A DNA stretch of 64,000 nt from Bdellovibrionales bacterium Ga0074137 (GTDB lineage Bacteria > Bdellovibrionota > Bdellovibrionia > Bdellovibrionales > JAMPXM01), in the NCBI GenBank assembly GCA_001464715.1, contig LNDT01000033.1, forward strand, positions 1-64,000. Reading direction: 5' to 3'. Under the pieces are notes generated by a model. The model had not been told where the DNA came from. It worked only from the letters and a program-made list of their open reading frames with translations, and did no database searches. Below are positions 1-8,668 of the stretch, in pieces. Position 1 is the first letter of the stretch. Every line of letters starts with the position of its first letter. Position numbers and translations under genes: made by a program.

Positions 1-165
1 ACACTTCTGAATTGGAGAATCGAGATCTTGAACTACTTTAAAACCGGACTCACCAACGCAAGAACCGAAGGATTCAATAACGTCGCAAAGCTTGTACAAA
101 AGAGGGCTTACGGATATACGTCGTTCGAAAATTACCGACTGAGATTGCTAAATGCTTGTTGTTAA
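1..165 (+). CDS. ISL3-family transposase, C-terminal fragment
   Basis: Reading from base 1 gives 54 codons ending at TAA 163-165. The text contains NARTEGFNNVAKLVQKRAYG and then FENYRLRLLNACC, the characteristic end of the DDE transposase of the ISL3 (IS204/IS1001/IS1096/IS1165) family; the TEG(F)NN segment holds the last catalytic acidic residue of the DDE triad. The 5' part of the gene is cut off by the window edge, so whether the transposase is intact is unknown. It would catalyse cut-and-paste transposition of its own element. Confidence 0.85.
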   Translation, partial: TLLNWRIEILNYFKTGLTNARTEGFNNVAKLVQKRAYGYTSFENYRLRLLNACC

Positions 166-205
166 AGGCTTTTAGGCGCACGCCCACCATGAACTGAGAA
201 GAACC
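1..205 (+). mobile_element. ISL3-family insertion sequence, right end only
   Basis: The window opens inside an insertion sequence. It holds the last 54 codons of an ISL3-type transposase (stop at 163-165) followed by about 40 bases ending in a terminal-repeat-like segment at 181-205 (cgcccaccatgaactgagaa then gaacc). ISL3 elements characteristically end close to a GAAGAGCC/GAAGAACC-like tip, so I place the boundary near 205. The left end and any 8-bp target duplication lie outside the window or cannot be confirmed. The element sits about 30 bases from the 3' end of tRNA-Glu. Confidence 0.75.
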
Positions 206-233
206 GAAGAACCGAATGCGGTCAGATGAAGAT

Positions 234-309
234 TGGCGTCCCCAACCGGATTTGAACCGGTGTATCTACCGTGAAAGGGTAGTGTCCTAGGCCGCTAGAC
301 GATGGGGAC
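234..309 (-). tRNA. tRNA-Glu (UUC)
   Basis: The reverse strand folds as a 76-nt tRNA. The acceptor stem is GTCCCCA paired with TGGGGAC, the discriminator is G, and the 3' CCA is encoded (234-236). The anticodon loop reads CTTTCAC, giving anticodon TTC (UUC, glutamate), and the T-arm contains GGTTCAAATCC. It lies downstream of tRNA-Lys on the same strand with a 72-base spacer, so the two are probably one transcript. Confidence 0.96.
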
Positions 310-381
310 CTTGAGACATAGTCGTCTTGGCGGAGGCTTTTTTTAGGAAATTTCACCGAGATGAAAAGTCTTAAAAAAAGT

Positions 382-457
382 TGGTGGCTCGCGATGGACT
401 TGAACCATCGACCCCATCCTTAAAAGGGATGTGCTCTACCGACTGAGCTAGCGAACC
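382..457 (-). tRNA. tRNA-Lys (UUU)
   Basis: The reverse strand folds as a 76-nt tRNA. Acceptor GGTTCGC pairs with GCGAGCC (one G-U), the discriminator is A and CCA is encoded. The anticodon loop CTTTTAA gives anticodon TTT (UUU, lysine). The T-arm GGTTCAAGTCC is canonical. A sigma-70-like promoter lies just upstream at 477-506. Confidence 0.96.
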
Positions 458-476
458 CCGATCAAAACGAAGTGCG

Positions 477-506
477 ACTATTCGAGATTTTACCCACCCC
501 TGTCAA
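477..506 (-). promoter_or_regulatory. Predicted sigma-70 promoter for tRNA-Lys/tRNA-Glu
   Basis: On the minus strand a perfect -35 box TTGACA (501-506) is followed after 18 bases by AATAGT (477-482, 4 of 6 matches to the -10 consensus). Transcription would start near 470, about 13 bases before the mature tRNA-Lys. The call is by eye from consensus only. Confidence 0.55.
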
Positions 507-531
507 CGATAGTTTCGCAGATTCTTCCAAA

Positions 532-559
532 TTTAGTGCCCGCATTCCGAGCACTTAAA
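532..559 (-). terminator. Possible weak terminator after purA
   Basis: Downstream of the purA stop, the minus strand can fold TTTAAGTGCTC against GGGCACTAAA (about 10 pairs with one bulge), followed by a short TTT. The U-tract is short, so this is only a possible terminator separating purA from the tRNA promoter. Confidence 0.35.
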
Positions 560-573
560 TCACAGCTAAGGTC

Positions 574-1869
574 TCAAGCGAACAGGGGTTTTATCCACAA
601 AGTTTGCTCGCGGCCGGGGCCGACGGAAACCACGTCGATCGGGGTTGCGATCTCAGTCGCGACGAATTGCACAAAGTCACGAGCCGCTTGCGGAAGATCT
701 TGAATCGTTCGCACTTGCTGAAGATCTTCGTTCCATCCCGCCAGTGAGCGGTACACAGGCTCCACGCGCTCGAGGTCATGCGAATTGACTGGGAGGTCTT
801 TGATCTCGACGCCATCGAGCTTATAGGCCGTACAAACGTCGATTTTTTCGTGACCGGAAAGAACATCAAGTTTCATCAGCGCGAGCGACGTTAAGCCATT
901 CACGCGAATGGCGTACTTCAACGCCACAAGATCAAGCCAGCCGCAGCGGCGCGGTCGACCCGTCGTCGCTCCGAACTCGCCACCTTCGGTCCGAAGTCTC
1001 TCACTGAGCTCGGCGTTCATCTCGGTGGGGAAAGGCCCAGAGCCCACACGGGTCGTGTAGGCTTTCGTGATTCCAATAATTTTCTGCATCATGCCAGGGC
1101 CGATGCCGGTTCCGATGCAGGCGGACCCCGAGATCGTCGATGACGATGTCACAAAAGGATAGGTTCCGTGAAGAAGATCCAGCATCGTGCCTTGCGCGCC
1201 TTCAAAGAGAACTTTTTTTCCAGCTTTCAAGGCTTTGTGAATCACAAGGGAGGTGTCTTTTGAGCGGTAAGGCTCGAGCTCGGTCGCAAGCTCCAAAAGA
1301 CGCGCGTAAAGCGGCTCGGCGTCGACGGCTTCTTCTCCGTAGTACTTTGTCAGCATGAAGTTCTTTTCTTTCAAAGAACTTTCAAGTTTTTGTTTTAAGC
1401 GTTCGCGGTCAAACAGATCGCCGAAGAGCACAGCTTTTCTGGCGGCGCGATCTTCATAGGCAGGCCCGATGCCTTTTCCGGTGGTTCCGATTTTTTCGTT
1501 GCCGGCGGCTGTCTCGCGGGCGGCATCGAGTTTTCGGTGATACGAAAGTAGAACCGTGCACTGGTCAGAAATTCGAAGTTGTTCAGGGTTCGTTAAAACT
1601 CCCGCAGCCTTTAAGTCGCGGATCTCTTTGATCACTTCTTCAACGTCCAAGACAACGCCCGGAGCAATCATGCACATGCACTTGGGGTGAAGAACGCCAG
1701 AAGGGATCAAGTGAAGAACAGTTTTTACGCCGTTAACGACAAGAGTGTGCCCTGCGTTGGCTCCGCCTTGATACCGAACAACAAGATCGGCATTCGCCGA
1801 AAACACGTCGACGACTTTGCCTTTTCCTTCGTCACCCCACTGGGCTCCGACCACGATAATGCCTGGCAT
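574..1869 (-). CDS. purA: Adenylosuccinate synthetase
   Basis: PurA joins IMP and aspartate, using GTP, to make adenylosuccinate, the first committed step to AMP; it is a cytoplasmic homodimer. The 431-residue length is normal for the family. The N-terminal GTP-binding loop GDEGKGK is at residues 12-18, with the IMP site segment GGANAGHT near residue 35 and the GAQGTMLD segment in the middle. The start ATG has a GGAGAG ribosome site in the 31-base gap after the dehydrogenase stop, so the gene is probably the last of an operon with the dehydrogenase and the aminotransferase. No anomaly was seen. Confidence 0.97.
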   Translation of the reverse strand: MPGIIVVGAQWGDEGKGKVVDVFSANADLVVRYQGGANAGHTLVVNGVKTVLHLIPSGVLHPKCMCMIAPGVVLDVEEVIKEIRDLKAAGVLTNPEQLRISDQCTVLLSYHRKLDAARETAAGNEKIGTTGKGIGPAYEDRAARKAVLFGDLFDRERLKQKLESSLKEKNFMLTKYYGEEAVDAEPLYARLLELATELEPYRSKDTSLVIHKALKAGKKVLFEGAQGTMLDLLHGTYPFVTSSSTISGSACIGTGIGPGMMQKIIGITKAYTTRVGSGPFPTEMNAELSERLRTEGGEFGATTGRPRRCGWLDLVALKYAIRVNGLTSLALMKLDVLSGHEKIDVCTAYKLDGVEIKDLPVNSHDLERVEPVYRSLAGWNEDLQQVRTIQDLPQAARDFVQFVATEIATPIDVVSVGPGREQTLWIKPLFA

Positions 1870-1900
1870 TTCAACTCTCCTCGGTGAGCGAACGAAAGTC

Positions 1901-2878
1901 TCAAACCCCGTGGCTTATCGCAAGGCCTGAAACGGCCTGGTACCAATCTTCTGGAGGGGGAAGGGGGCCAGAAACGGGAGCTTGGGCGATAAGGGCCACG
2001 AGATTGCGCGCGGCCTCCATGGAAACGGCATCAAACGCCTCCCTGGTATTGGCCCCAACGTGTGGGGTCATAGTCACTTGGGGGAAATTTTGAAGCTCAT
2101 AGCCTTTTCGGTGCGGTTCTTGAGTAAAAACGTCAAGTCCGAACATCCCGTGGCCCCCGGCCTTCAAATGCAGCACGAGATCGTCTTCTTTGATCACTCC
2201 GCCGCGCGATGTGTTCACGACAATCGAATGTGGCTTTAAAAATGCGAATTCAACTTTGTTAATGCGGCCCTTGGTTTCTTTTGTGAGTGGAACGTGAAGG
2301 CTGATCGAGTCGGCCAAGTGAAAAAGTTCGTCCAGGCCTACGCGCGTGGCCTCACGTTCTTCGAAGTAGGCATTGTCGCGGTAGGGATCATGAGCAACGA
2401 TCGTCATTCCAAAAGCGCGAGCGACTTTTGCGACGCGCGTTCCGATTCGGCCAAGCCCGACGATTCCGTGAACTTTTCCCGAGAACTCAGTCCCCAAAAG
2501 CGGATGCCTATTCCATTCCCCCGTGCGCGCCGTTTTGTCGGAAGCCACAATTTTTCGAGCGCACGCCAAAAGAAGAGCCCACGTGTGTTCGCACGCCGCG
2601 GCCGAGTGTGCGATCGGACTGTGCGCGACTTTGATTCCGCGAGCTGCGCACTCTGATAGATCGATGTGATCAAAACCGACCGTGGCCGTGACCGCGTACT
2701 TTAGCTTCGGCATCGTATCCAAAACTTCTTTTGTCAGCGGGTACTGAGATCTGACAATCACGGCATCGGTGACTTTGAGACGTTCGGGGTCCGTGGTGAC
2801 CGCGACATCAAACTGGGAATGACTTTTTAACCAGGCAGTTGCTTCGGCGGTGAAGCGATCGGCAATCGTGATTTTCAT
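1901..2878 (-). CDS. D-2-hydroxyacid dehydrogenase, phosphoglycerate dehydrogenase type
   Basis: A 325-residue NAD-dependent dehydrogenase of the D-isomer 2-hydroxyacid family. It shows the Rossmann loop GIVGLGRIGTRVAKVA, the catalytic arginine in NTSRGG, the glutamate in DVFTQEP and the histidine in MTPHVGAN. It lacks the C-terminal regulatory (ACT) domain of long SerA proteins, so it could be a short SerA (3-phosphoglycerate to 3-phosphohydroxypyruvate) or act on another hydroxyacid. I place the start at 2878, not at the in-frame upstream codon at 2911: GGAGAG lies 5 bases ahead, and the ATG overlaps the aminotransferase stop as ATGA, a typical coupling. The paired aminotransferase supports a role in serine or glyoxylate metabolism. 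Confidence 0.85.
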   Translation of the reverse strand: MKITIADRFTAEATAWLKSHSQFDVAVTTDPERLKVTDAVIVRSQYPLTKEVLDTMPKLKYAVTATVGFDHIDLSECAARGIKVAHSPIAHSAAACEHTWALLLACARKIVASDKTARTGEWNRHPLLGTEFSGKVHGIVGLGRIGTRVAKVARAFGMTIVAHDPYRDNAYFEEREATRVGLDELFHLADSISLHVPLTKETKGRINKVEFAFLKPHSIVVNTSRGGVIKEDDLVLHLKAGGHGMFGLDVFTQEPHRKGYELQNFPQVTMTPHVGANTREAFDAVSMEAARNLVALIAQAPVSGPLPPPEDWYQAVSGLAISHGV

Positions 2879-4122
2879 TTTCTCTCCGAGGTCGGGGACG
2901 TGATTCGCCAAGGCATCGGTGCTTGGGTCAAAATGCGGCGTGCTTTTTCAATTCCAGTTTTCATTTTTTCATCTGAGACGGTGCCCGGTTTCATTTCATT
3001 GAGACTCACTGCGATTGCGGAAAGTGCGCGGATCAGATCTTCGTCTGAAATGTAACCCATGTGACCGATCCGAATAATTTGTCCTTTGAGTGAATCTTGA
3101 CCGCCCATCAGGACAAGTCCGTGGTTTTTTTCAAGACGATTTCGCCATTCGTTTCCGTCGATTCCTGGCGGAGCCAGAATTGCAGTCAATGTCGGCGAAG
3201 AGAAGGATCCATGAGCCGTTAATATCTCAAGTCCCATGGCGCGAACTCCGAACCTTGTTGCGCGAGAAAGCGCCGAGATTCGTTTGTGAATTTCGGTGAA
3301 CCCAGAAAAACTATCGACCGACGTCAGCACTGCATCCAAAGCTCGAATTAGCGGAACGGACGAAGAGAAGTTTGTTTCGTTTCGGCCGTTGGCCTTTTTT
3401 TCGTCACGGATATCGAAATAAAATCTTGGGCAAGAGGCGTCTGGAATTTTTCTCCAGGCGCGCTGACTGAATGAAACAAAAGAAAGACCTGTGGGAAGCA
3501 TGAAGGCTTTTTGACTTCCTCCGACGATGCCGTCCAGATCCCAAGCGTCCATCGGAAGTTTCACGGCTCCAAGGGCCGTAATGCCATCGACAAGAAAAAG
3601 AGCCTCCGGCAAATTCACACGAATCGTTTTTGCCATTTGTTTAATGGGGTGCAAAATTCCCGTCGAAGTCTCGCACGCCTGTGATAAAATGATGTGGGGT
3701 TTCGCTGAAAGACCAGTCAGCCAACCTTCGAATTTTCGAAGGTCCACAGATTCACCCCACGGCACATTGAATCGTTCAACATTCGCGCCGTAGGCCGACG
3801 CCATTTCGCTCCAGCGTTCGCCAAATTTACCCGAAACAACACAGGCCACAGTTTGGCCAGGGCTTAAGCAGTTGACGAGGAGCGATTCCATTCCGCCGCT
3901 TCCTGTCGATGTGTGAAGAAAAGCCGGCTCGGCCGTTTCAAATATTTTAGGCAATTTTTCGAGCACACGTGTGAGACATTTTTGAAAATCCACGGTTCGG
4001 TGATGCTCGATCGGCCGACTCAAGGCCTCAAGAACTTGCGGAGGCACAGGGACCGGGCCCGGTGTCATTAAAAGCGGCGTTTGGTCGGATGATTTTTTTA
4101 GTGAAGCTGGGACGTCCTGCAT
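2875..4122 (-). CDS. Class V aminotransferase (serine/alanine-glyoxylate or phosphoserine type)
   Basis: A 415-residue pyridoxal-phosphate enzyme of the class V (fold type I) group. It starts with the family motif MTPGPVPVPPQVLEA and has STGSGGMES for cofactor phosphate binding. HVDGIT-like LFLVDGITALG carries the aspartate that contacts the pyridine nitrogen, and the Schiff-base lysine is in GGSQKAFMLP. In this subfamily some members act as phosphoserine aminotransferase and others as serine-glyoxylate or alanine-glyoxylate aminotransferase; the sequence alone does not decide. Coupling (ATGA) to the following dehydrogenase suggests consecutive steps, with serine biosynthesis the most economical reading. 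It is divergent from lptE, with promoters expected in the 56-base gap. Confidence 0.85.
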   Translation of the reverse strand: MQDVPASLKKSSDQTPLLMTPGPVPVPPQVLEALSRPIEHHRTVDFQKCLTRVLEKLPKIFETAEPAFLHTSTGSGGMESLLVNCLSPGQTVACVVSGKFGERWSEMASAYGANVERFNVPWGESVDLRKFEGWLTGLSAKPHIILSQACETSTGILHPIKQMAKTIRVNLPEALFLVDGITALGAVKLPMDAWDLDGIVGGSQKAFMLPTGLSFVSFSQRAWRKIPDASCPRFYFDIRDEKKANGRNETNFSSSVPLIRALDAVLTSVDSFSGFTEIHKRISALSRATRFGVRAMGLEILTAHGSFSSPTLTAILAPPGIDGNEWRNRLEKNHGLVLMGGQDSLKGQIIRIGHMGYISDEDLIRALSAIAVSLNEMKPGTVSDEKMKTGIEKARRILTQAPMPWRITSPTSERK

Positions 4123-4178
4123 GTGGTGCCCTCGTTGAGTGCTTGAATACTCAGAGCGTCACCGCTATCGTGATCCGC

Positions 4179-4802
4179 ATGCGAAGTCGAGTGAAGTCCA
4201 CAAAAGCGTGCATCGCCGTTCTTAGGAGCCTCGCTTTTTCGGGCCTAATTTTGGGGTTTCTGGCGGGCCTCGTCGGCTGCGCCTACTCGATGGGAATGGG
4301 CGATCGCCGTCTTCCTGAAGGCTACACGCTGATTGCCATTCCGGTTTTCAAGAATTCGACTCAAGAGGTCGGCGTCGAAGTGCCTTTCACCAACGCTATG
4401 ATTCGCGAGCTTGAGCGCTCACAGATCGCACGGGTCGTCGAAAAAAGTGCGGCGCAAGTCGTGCTTGAGGGTGTGATCGACCAGATCACTTATGCCGTCG
4501 CGAACCAAACGGCGTGTTCGGCGGCCCCGTGCCCGATTCCAATTCCGGACCTAACAGTTCTCAATACCGAGTACCGTATTTTGGTGACCACAAGCTTGCA
4601 GCTGCGCCGGGTTTCCGACAGCAAAATTCTTTGGTCGGAGAAGTTCGAGACTCAGAAAAGCTATTTGGCTCCGAAGATCGGTCTTCAGGGCCTGAATAGT
4701 GCGAATGCGCTTTACAATCACAGCGCGCGGCAAGAAAACTTAAGTTCAATGGCTGGCGACTTGATGGCTGAAGCTCATGGCCGATTGACCGAGAATTTTT
4801 GA
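4179..4802 (+). CDS. lptE: LPS-assembly lipoprotein LptE
   Basis: A 207-residue lipoprotein that would plug the LptD barrel and help insert LPS into the outer membrane. The signal peptide (about residues 12-33) ends in the lipobox GLVGC, and the mature protein begins CAYSMGMG. The segment LIAIPVFKNSTQEVGVEVPF then matches the LptE/LptE-like pattern of an IPVF.N.T..(P/V)G(L/V)E core. The chosen ATG at 4179 gives a sensible signal peptide; an open frame continues upstream to 4062 but would run into the divergent aminotransferase gene. holA follows after 15 bases, the same lptE-holA neighbourhood as in Escherichia coli, which supports the assignment. Confidence 0.85.
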   Translation: MRSRVKSTKACIAVLRSLAFSGLILGFLAGLVGCAYSMGMGDRRLPEGYTLIAIPVFKNSTQEVGVEVPFTNAMIRELERSQIARVVEKSAAQVVLEGVIDQITYAVANQTACSAAPCPIPIPDLTVLNTEYRILVTTSLQLRRVSDSKILWSEKFETQKSYLAPKIGLQGLNSANALYNHSARQENLSSMAGDLMAEAHGRLTENF

Positions 4803-4817
4803 TCTGGAGTTTGTATC

Positions 4818-5885
4818 GTGGCGGCTTCAGACTGGACCTACAATCGACTGACTCAAACTCTAAAAAAAGGCGAATTCGCGCCTCTGTATCTTTTGTTCGG
4901 CGAAGAAAACTTTCTGACAGATCGAGCGAAAGAAGAAATTATTGAAGCGGTCGTTCCGGAAGGAATGCGCGACTTCAATCTCAATCTTTTTGATGGCGCC
5001 GAGTGCGATGTCGCACGGGTCAGAGACGCTCTTGAAACATTGCCGATGATGTCGCCGAATCGCCTCGTTGTTTTGATCAACTCGCATCAGTTGAAAGACA
5101 AAGAGTGGGAAGTTCTTCAACCTTTGATTGAAGCGCCTCACCAGGGAACAGTGCTCGTTTGCGTTTCGTCCAAAGTCGATCGGCGGAAAAAGCATTGGAA
5201 GAAACTACTTGAGGCGGGTGTCGCTCTTGAATGTAAGCGCCCCTATGACAATCAAATCCCCGAGTGGATTGATTTCTTGGCCAAACGCCATGCTATTGAA
5301 TTCGATCAAGAAGCTTCGTCAGCACTTCAGCAAGTGGTCGGCACCAATCTGTCGGATCTTGATGGAGAAATTCGAAAGCTCTCGATTTATTGCGGCGGGA
5401 ATCAAGCAGCAGCAAAAAAAATGACTTCGCCCACAGAGTCGCAAAAATCAGAAGCGCGCAAAACTGTTCGTGCGTCGGTCGACGACGTCATGAAAGTCGC
5501 GTCGCGAGTTAAAATCGAGAGTGTTTTTGATTTTGCCGACGCTGTCGGAAAAAGTGACCGCGCGCGCGCCCTCTATTGCCTCGCGAATCTTCTTGATCAA
5601 GGACAAAACGAGGTCGGAATTATCGCGCTTGTCGCAAGGCATGTTCGCATTTTGCGGTCGATGATCGAAGGTCTGCGCGAAGGTCTTTCGGGGCAAAGAT
5701 TGGCGGCAAAAGCCGGCGTCTCTCCCTATTTTGTTCGCGATTACGCCGATCAAGCGCGGCTCTGGACGCCGACAAAAATAGATCAGACCTTAGAGGCTCT
5801 TTTTGATACAGATCGCGCCCTAAAAACTTCGCCCGTGGTCTCTCACATTTGGCTTGAGAACTTTATCGTGCGGGTCTGCGGATAA
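4818..5885 (+). CDS. holA: DNA polymerase III delta subunit
   Basis: HolA is the clamp-loader subunit that opens the beta sliding clamp. The 355-residue length is usual. The N-terminus YLLFGEENFLTDRA is the family signature for the AAA+-like domain, followed by a Rossmann-like sheet region (RLVVLINSHQLKD) and the C-terminal collar with LLDQGQNEVGIIALVARHVRIL. The start is GTG at 4818 with GGAG 8 bases upstream. A lysine- and serine-rich insert near residues 197-220 (AAAKKMTSPTESQKSEARK) is longer than in most relatives and is probably a flexible loop. It is cotranscribed with lptE. Confidence 0.93.
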   Translation: MAASDWTYNRLTQTLKKGEFAPLYLLFGEENFLTDRAKEEIIEAVVPEGMRDFNLNLFDGAECDVARVRDALETLPMMSPNRLVVLINSHQLKDKEWEVLQPLIEAPHQGTVLVCVSSKVDRRKKHWKKLLEAGVALECKRPYDNQIPEWIDFLAKRHAIEFDQEASSALQQVVGTNLSDLDGEIRKLSIYCGGNQAAAKKMTSPTESQKSEARKTVRASVDDVMKVASRVKIESVFDFADAVGKSDRARALYCLANLLDQGQNEVGIIALVARHVRILRSMIEGLREGLSGQRLAAKAGVSPYFVRDYADQARLWTPTKIDQTLEALFDTDRALKTSPVVSHIWLENFIVRVCG

Positions 5886-5978
5886 ATTTCCGCCAATGAC
5901 GTGAAATGACCCTCGACCAAGGTCGAAACCAGCGTTCGTTGACCTAGGGACCTAGGGCATAAGCGCCGATAGGTTTTC

Positions 5979-6434
5979 ATGACCTGGACATCTCAGCTGG
6001 CTCAGAAAAATCCACTCACCGGAATCGCTGCAAGGCGAACGCCGCGCCGTTCGTACCGGCGTCCCGTGGGTGTTCTGTTGTCAGGGCAATATGCGGTTGT
6101 CGAGGGTCGAAGTTTGTCTGAAGGCGGAGTGCTGTTCTCTTTAAAAAATATGAAAAACGAGCTGCGACTTCGACTTGATGACTTTCAAGTCGGAGCACGT
6201 GTTGCGATTTCGTTGATACTTCCCGCGGGGCCTGTGATGGTTCTTCGAGGTGTCGTTATTTATCATCAGGATGATTCGACCGCAGCCGCTGGGCCGGCAA
6301 CGGCGATTGGCGTCAAATTTGACGTCGTTCCAATTCTTCAAAGACGTGAAATTCGAACTTACGTCAGTCAAAAACGCGCCGGCGAGCTCGATACCGAGGC
6401 CGACGCTGTTCCGCTTACTTCGAAGCGACTTTAG
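5979..6434 (+). CDS. PilZ-domain protein, possible c-di-GMP receptor
   Basis: A 151-residue cytoplasmic protein with one PilZ domain. The arginine motif RRSYRR (about residues 22-27) precedes beta strands and the segment GRSLSEGGV, which corresponds to the (D/N)xSxxG binding motif; the first acidic or amide position is replaced by serine here, so c-di-GMP affinity may be altered. It ends in a charged tail. The preceding gap (5886-5978) contains a direct repeat (cctagggacctaggg) and no clear promoter. Its last 20 bases overlap the 3' end of rpsT on the opposite strand. Confidence 0.8.
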   Translation: MTWTSQLAQKNPLTGIAARRTPRRSYRRPVGVLLSGQYAVVEGRSLSEGGVLFSLKNMKNELRLRLDDFQVGARVAISLILPAGPVMVLRGVVIYHQDDSTAAAGPATAIGVKFDVVPILQRREIRTYVSQKRAGELDTEADAVPLTSKRL

Positions 6435-6684
6435 ACGCTTGTTTTGAAAGACGGCTGAGCTTGCGTGCCGCTGTTTTGGCGTGAATCACACCTTTTGTCG
6501 CCGCTTTTGCAGCTTTGCTCATGTAAGCGCGAAGGGCTTCTTGAGCGCCTTTTTTATCGCCGTCAGCAATGGCTGTGCGGAGCTTTTTTTCGAACGTTCG
6601 AACTGACGAAAGTGCCGTCGTGTTGCGCTTGTTTCGTTTTACGCTCTGGCGAGCACGTTTTGCAGCGGACTTATGGTTTGCCAA
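6415..6684 (-). CDS. rpsT: 30S ribosomal protein S20
   Basis: The 89-residue, lysine- and alanine-rich sequence ANHKSAAKRARQS...RNKRNTTALSSVRT is the S20 signature. S20 binds 16S rRNA early in assembly of the small subunit. The start is TTG at 6682-6684, with GAGGT about 7 bases upstream; E. coli rpsT also uses UUG, which is linked there to autoregulation of translation, so this is likely a conserved feature. It is transcribed away from murJ and overlaps the PilZ gene tail-to-tail by 20 bases. Confidence 0.97.
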   Translation of the reverse strand: MANHKSAAKRARQSVKRNKRNTTALSSVRTFEKKLRTAIADGDKKGAQEALRAYMSKAAKAATKGVIHAKTAARKLSRLSKQASKVASK

Positions 6685-6793
6685 GGAACTACCTCATCAA
6701 TAACGTCTTTAATTGGATACGCGAGGACTTGGGCTAACATGCCCCGATGCAGCTTGGCAAGTGGGCCTGCCTGCCTAGAGGAGTAAAAGACTT

Positions 6794-8596
6794 GTGAGCA
6801 CATCGGATCGTACGGCACCGCCCAAAAAGCCCACAAAGTCCGATAAGAGCTCGTCAAACCCGCGTAAAACCGAGTCCGCGGATATTTTTGGTGACGAATC
6901 GGTAGCCCCGTTGGTCGATACGGGAGTCGGGCCGGGCGGGCATTCGCAAACTGAGCGTCGGGCCGTAACGGCAGCGGCCTTTGTTTTCGCCTTGGGGACT
7001 TTTGCCTCCCGAATTTTGGGTCTCATTCGCGATCGCATGACGGCGCAGTATTTTTCGCCGGAAATTCGCGACGCTTTTATCGTCGCTTTTCGGCTCCCGA
7101 ATATGTTTCGTCGTCTGTTGGGCGAAGGTGCACTTTCGGTCAGCATGATTCCGGTTCTCGTTGAACTTCTGACAAGGAAAACATCCTCCGACCTCGACGC
7201 GGAAGAGACGCGGGCGGCGGCCCGGCGCCTGGTGGGTTCGATTTTCACTTTGCTTTTGACGATCACGACATCGCTTTCGCTTTTGGCTGTGATTTTCATG
7301 GACGACATCATTCGCTACATGGTCAGCGGCGAGGGCTACATGTCGGTCCCGGGAAAGTACGAACTGACCGTCGATCTTGCGCGTATCATGTTCGGGTTCC
7401 TCATTCTAATCACGATGTACGCCTTTTTCATGGCGATCCTAAATTCTCTTAGAAGGTTCGCGCTCGCGGCGGTCGCACCGACGATGTTCAATATCGCAAT
7501 GATTTCGGCGGCACTTTTGTCGCGCGAAATCGCCACGCCGGAAAAAGTTCTCGCTTGGAGTGTCATCGCCGGTGGATTTCTTCAAACGGCGATCTTGATC
7601 CCTTCAATCGTGAAGGCTGGCTATTGGCCGAAACTTTCGTTTCTCTGGAAGGTGAATGGAGTCTGGGTTCCCTTCTGGAAAGTCGAAGAAGTTCGCAGGG
7701 TTTTTAAGACCATTGCGCCAAGTCTTTTTGGACTGAGCATCGTGCAGTTTTCCGGCATGATTAGCGTTTATTTCGCAAGTCGGCTTCCTCAGGGATCTCA
7801 TTTTTATCTTTACTGTGCGGACCGCGTTTTGGAGTTACCGCTTTCGATTTTCGCGGTGAGTGTAGGCTCAGCGATTTTACCGACACTCTCGGCCCAGTGG
7901 GCTCGAGGGGACCGCGATTCGATGACTTCAACATTGTCACACTCTCTTCGGCTGATCATGTTCGTCGCACTTCCGTCGGCGCTTGGCATGTTCATGCTGG
8001 CGCAACCGATCACGGAAGTTTTGTTTTTAGGAAAAGAATTTAAGTACCAAGACGCATTGGCGACAAGTGAAGTGATCCAAGTTTATTCGATCGGACTTTT
8101 GTTCACAGCGACCACACGAATCTTGGCTCAAGGTTTTTATTCCATGGGTAACACCTGGTACCCGGCAATGGTCGGAGTGATTACATTGATCGTGCATCTG
8201 ATTTTCTCGTGGGCCGGAACAATGACCTTCGGTCTCAAAGGTCTCGCCGCCGCCTCCATTTTTTCAAGCGGAGTGAACCTCGTAATGCTAGCGGTAGCCT
8301 ACGGCCGCTGGGTGGGTCCATTGGGTTGGCCCATGATCTTCGGCCGCCTCGCAAGATTCTCAGTCGCGGGGGCCGCGCTTGTCGCAGGCTGCCTCATCTA
8401 CGAACCCCTCATCAACGAATTAGGATCGCGCTTTGTCTCAAGAACATTTGCCTTACTTGTTTCGATTCTCGTTGGCGGTGGACTCTACATGGCCGCTGCC
8501 GCTGCAATGGGCCTCGACGAATACAAAGAAACAACAGCAAGGTTCCTCGACAAACTCATAGCGAAATTTCGAAGCCTAAAAAGAAACCGAAAATAA
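6794..8596 (+). CDS. murJ: Lipid II flippase MurJ
   Basis: A 600-residue multi-spanning membrane protein of the MOP superfamily that flips the peptidoglycan precursor lipid II to the periplasm. Family text is clear: GTFASRILGLIRDRMTAQYF, then DAFIVAFRLPNMFRRLLGEGALSVSMIPV, with an expected 14 transmembrane segments. A hydrophilic cytoplasmic N-terminal tail of about 55 residues precedes the first segment, longer than usual. The start is GTG at 6794 with GAGGAG upstream. It is divergent from rpsT. Its end faces the Ppx-like lipoprotein gene, with a long palindromic repeat between them. Confidence 0.96.
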   Translation: MSTSDRTAPPKKPTKSDKSSSNPRKTESADIFGDESVAPLVDTGVGPGGHSQTERRAVTAAAFVFALGTFASRILGLIRDRMTAQYFSPEIRDAFIVAFRLPNMFRRLLGEGALSVSMIPVLVELLTRKTSSDLDAEETRAAARRLVGSIFTLLLTITTSLSLLAVIFMDDIIRYMVSGEGYMSVPGKYELTVDLARIMFGFLILITMYAFFMAILNSLRRFALAAVAPTMFNIAMISAALLSREIATPEKVLAWSVIAGGFLQTAILIPSIVKAGYWPKLSFLWKVNGVWVPFWKVEEVRRVFKTIAPSLFGLSIVQFSGMISVYFASRLPQGSHFYLYCADRVLELPLSIFAVSVGSAILPTLSAQWARGDRDSMTSTLSHSLRLIMFVALPSALGMFMLAQPITEVLFLGKEFKYQDALATSEVIQVYSIGLLFTATTRILAQGFYSMGNTWYPAMVGVITLIVHLIFSWAGTMTFGLKGLAAASIFSSGVNLVMLAVAYGRWVGPLGWPMIFGRLARFSVAGAALVAGCLIYEPLINELGSRFVSRTFALLVSILVGGGLYMAAAAAMGLDEYKETTARFLDKLIAKFRSLKRNRK

Positions 8597-8668
8597 AAGC
8601 TGACTCCAAAATACCGCCGAAGTCTGTCCTCAAGCGATCGAGAAAAGTGAAACGATCGAACTAGAGTG

